A stretch of 7,624 nt of DNA from the NCBI GenBank assembly GCA_937911935.1, contig CALDQH010000069.1, positions 1 to 7,624 on the forward strand. The letters run 5' to 3'. A program made the translations under genes and the position numbers. This DNA comes from an uncultured Bacteroidales bacterium (GTDB lineage: Bacteria > Bacteroidota > Bacteroidia > Bacteroidales > Paludibacteraceae). This document shows positions 6,436-7,624 of this stretch, piece by piece (the first letter of the stretch is position 1; every line of letters starts with the position of its first letter). The notes beneath the pieces were generated by a model that did not search any database, was not told where the DNA came from, and was given only the letters and a program-made list of their open reading frames with translations.

Positions 6436-7590
6436 ATGAATTTGTTCGAGTTACGGTCTAAACTGCAATCCAGCAAAGGTGCTATGTATGTCATAGCATC
6501 TGTATTCTTTTTGACTACCTTGTTGCAAAACGTGTTGTTTCATTGGATAGTTTATGCAGAAACGTCGCATGCGATTGTTTGGTTTCCTTCGATGCTGATA
6601 AAGGTAAGTATTGCCTTGTTTTTTGCATCCTTTGCTTTGCTAACAAAACGTAAATATTGGGTGGTCATTGTTTCGGCAGTGTTTGCTTTTTGGTGCATGG
6701 CAGAACTCATTTATTTTCGTTCTAACAACATCTTTATCGAAAAATACGCCTTTACCATGATGGGTAATATGGCTGGGGTTTGGGATAGTATTTGGATTTT
6801 TAACAAACCAATAGATTGGTTGCTGTTGTTGCTTACCGCTATTTTGGGTATTGTTGTTTGGCTTTTTGATACGCCTAAGCGAAATGCAAAATCCTTTGCT
6901 GGTGTGCTGTTTGTTTCGTTGGTATTAAATGTAATTTCGTGCTATTCGATTCATCGCAAAATGGAATGCTTAGGCGAAACATGCGAACATCATAGAGTTT
7001 GGAATCCGTTTACTACCCATAATGGAGTGTCCTTATTGGGATTTACCAATGAGTTTTATGTGCAGAATGTTTCTGTTTTACACTCTTTGTTTTATCAAAT
7101 CAAAGAACTGGCATTTTTGCCCTTTGAAAACGATGTTTTTGTTATGGAAGATATCGATAAGCAAAAAGCAGACACATTTGTGCTACCTGGCGATTCTTTG
7201 CCTACTCCCCAAACGCCTCTTTTGATTATTCTAGTAGAGAGTTTTGAAGCATGGACCATAACACCACAAGTTACCCCTAATCTATATGCATTCATTCAAC
7301 AAACACCTACGTTGCTGTATGCTGATAGAGTAGCATCCCAAGCAAGGCATGGCGTCTCGGCAGATGGGCAAATGATTGTTAATACAGGTTTGCTGCCCAT
7401 TACAGATGGAGCCACTTGCTTCCGTTTCCCAAGCAATGTATATCCAGCCGTTAGCCATCTGTATCAAAAACCAGCCTTGATAGCCGCATTGAGCCTTTCT
7501 TATTGGAACCAAAAATACATGAGCGATGCGTATGGTATTCCCCAATGCTTGCTACATCGGCTTTACCGGAACCCCTTTGATGAAGAATGA
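6436..7590 (+). CDS. LTA-synthase-like sulfatase-fold membrane protein (phosphoglycerol transferase family), 3'-truncated by a junction
   Basis: Alkaline-phosphatase/sulfatase superfamily membrane enzyme of the lipoteichoic-acid-synthase-like type. Relatives transfer phosphoglycerol or phosphoethanolamine groups outside the inner membrane, so a role in decorating the glycan made by this cluster is inferred. About five N-terminal hydrophobic segments (near 18-36, 48-69, 74-94, 127-145, 154-170) precede an extracytoplasmic domain. That domain has LLIILVESFEAW (262-273; Glu268 is the likely metal ligand), TPNL (280-283), SQARHGVSADGQMIVNTG (301-318; Ser308 sits where LtaS has its nucleophilic Thr), CFRFPSNVYPAVSHLY (328-343) and YWNQKYMSDAYG (356-367). 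After residue 367-368 the family match stops. The remaining 16-17 residues, ending at TGA 7588-7590, are out-of-frame hsdR sequence. Full-length relatives continue for a couple of hundred residues containing the remaining metal ligands (Asp/His), so this copy should be inactive as read. Confidence 0.85.
   Translation: MNLFELRSKLQSSKGAMYVIASVFFLTTLLQNVLFHWIVYAETSHAIVWFPSMLIKVSIALFFASFALLTKRKYWVVIVSAVFAFWCMAELIYFRSNNIFIEKYAFTMMGNMAGVWDSIWIFNKPIDWLLLLLTAILGIVVWLFDTPKRNAKSFAGVLFVSLVLNVISCYSIHRKMECLGETCEHHRVWNPFTTHNGVSLLGFTNEFYVQNVSVLHSLFYQIKELAFLPFENDVFVMEDIDKQKADTFVLPGDSLPTPQTPLLIILVESFEAWTITPQVTPNLYAFIQQTPTLLYADRVASQARHGVSADGQMIVNTGLLPITDGATCFRFPSNVYPAVSHLYQKPALIAALSLSYWNQKYMSDAYGIPQCLLHRLYRNPFDEE
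7523..7540 (+). other. Junction between the sulfatase-fold gene and the hsdR fragment
   Basis: Within these bases the sulfatase frame still reads family-like SDAYGI, while the hsdR frame, one base later, already reads plausible MRMVFPNA. The breakpoint therefore lies here, and the shared bases may be microhomology. No target duplication, inverted repeat or mobile-element end is visible at the point. Assembly or amplification artefact and genuine illegitimate recombination are both possible. Confidence 0.75.
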
Positions 7591-7624
7591 AAAGAACACC
7601 ATGGAGAAGTTCGGAAAGTTGATC
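7523..7624 (+). pseudogene. hsdR: Fragment of type I restriction endonuclease subunit R (HsdR), 5'-truncated, runs off the window
   Basis: In the frame whose codons begin at 7523, the DNA encodes FPNACYIGFTGTPLM at 7538-7582, followed by KNEKNTMEKFGKLI to the last base. The GFTGTP element is the highly characteristic helicase motif III of HsdR, the ATP-dependent translocase/endonuclease subunit of type I restriction-modification systems. The adjoining EK-x-T...FG-x-x-I pattern is also typical of HsdR. An in-frame stop (TGA 7520-7522) closes the frame upstream, so the N-terminal nuclease domain and helicase motifs I-II are absent here. No start codon in a sensible position exists; the ATGs at 7526 and 7532 lie within the conserved domain. 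The frame is open at the window's right edge, so how much of hsdR follows is unknown. No hsdM or hsdS is visible. Confidence 0.85.

Noticed and set aside
6436..7624. A functional sulfatase-HsdR fusion protein
   Set aside because: The two parts are in different frames; the sulfatase frame stops at 7588-7590 and the HsdR frame is closed upstream by TGA at 7520-7522.
7621..7624. Window ends exactly at a GATC site, hinting at a restriction-library insert end
   Set aside because: A four-base match is easily chance, and the left end of the window shows no matching site.
1..7624. CRISPR array, tRNA/rRNA gene, insertion sequence or riboswitch
   Set aside because: No direct-repeat array, cloverleaf, transposase or structured leader was found, and almost every base lies in a coding frame.

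Overview
The window looks like part of a Bacteroidetes (probably Bacteroidales) chromosome. The pointers are a moderately AT-rich composition, no recognisable Shine-Dalgarno sequences ahead of well-supported starts, a type-3 prolyl-tRNA synthetase, and a surface-polysaccharide cluster whose proteins read like Bacteroidales versions of their families. The taxonomic call is an inference from the protein sequences. No rRNA or other marker is present.

Layout, all on the + strand: the 3' end of proS (1-462); an O-antigen/capsule-type flippase, Wzx (474-1736); an EpsG-type polysaccharide polymerase, Wzy (1739-2959); a GT2 glycosyltransferase of the rhamnosyltransferase-like WbbL type (2962-3840); a GT4 glycosyltransferase (3837-4859); a second GT2 with an SDQDDVW motif (4860-5606); a third GT2 of the AmsE type (5603-6418); and an LTA-synthase-like sulfatase-fold membrane protein (6436 onward). 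The gaps are 11, 2, 2, -4, 0, -4 and 17 nt, so the block looks like one transcription unit with translational coupling. No non-coding stretch exceeds 20 nt, and I see no RNA genes, CRISPRs, IS elements or terminators.

The genes fit a Wzx/Wzy-dependent pathway. The four glycosyltransferases would extend a lipid-linked oligosaccharide on the cytoplasmic face, Wzx would flip it, Wzy would polymerise it, and the LTA-synthase-like protein could add a phosphoglycerol-type group outside the inner membrane. The initiating sugar-phosphate transferase, nucleotide-sugar synthesis genes and export/ligation genes are not in the window.

The most unusual point is the right end. The sulfatase-fold protein matches its family up to about residue 367 (SDAYG) and then leaves frame. 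From about nt 7523-7541 the DNA reads, in a different frame, as the middle of a type I restriction endonuclease subunit HsdR (IGFTGTPLM...EKFGKLI) to the end of the window. Two well-preserved gene bodies are thus joined directly, each truncated, across a stretch of about 17 nt that makes sense in both frames. This is either a recent illegitimate-recombination junction or, quite possibly, a chimeric assembly or amplification join. I found no convincing new biological system beyond this junction and the phosphoglycerol-transferase-like gene in the polysaccharide operon.
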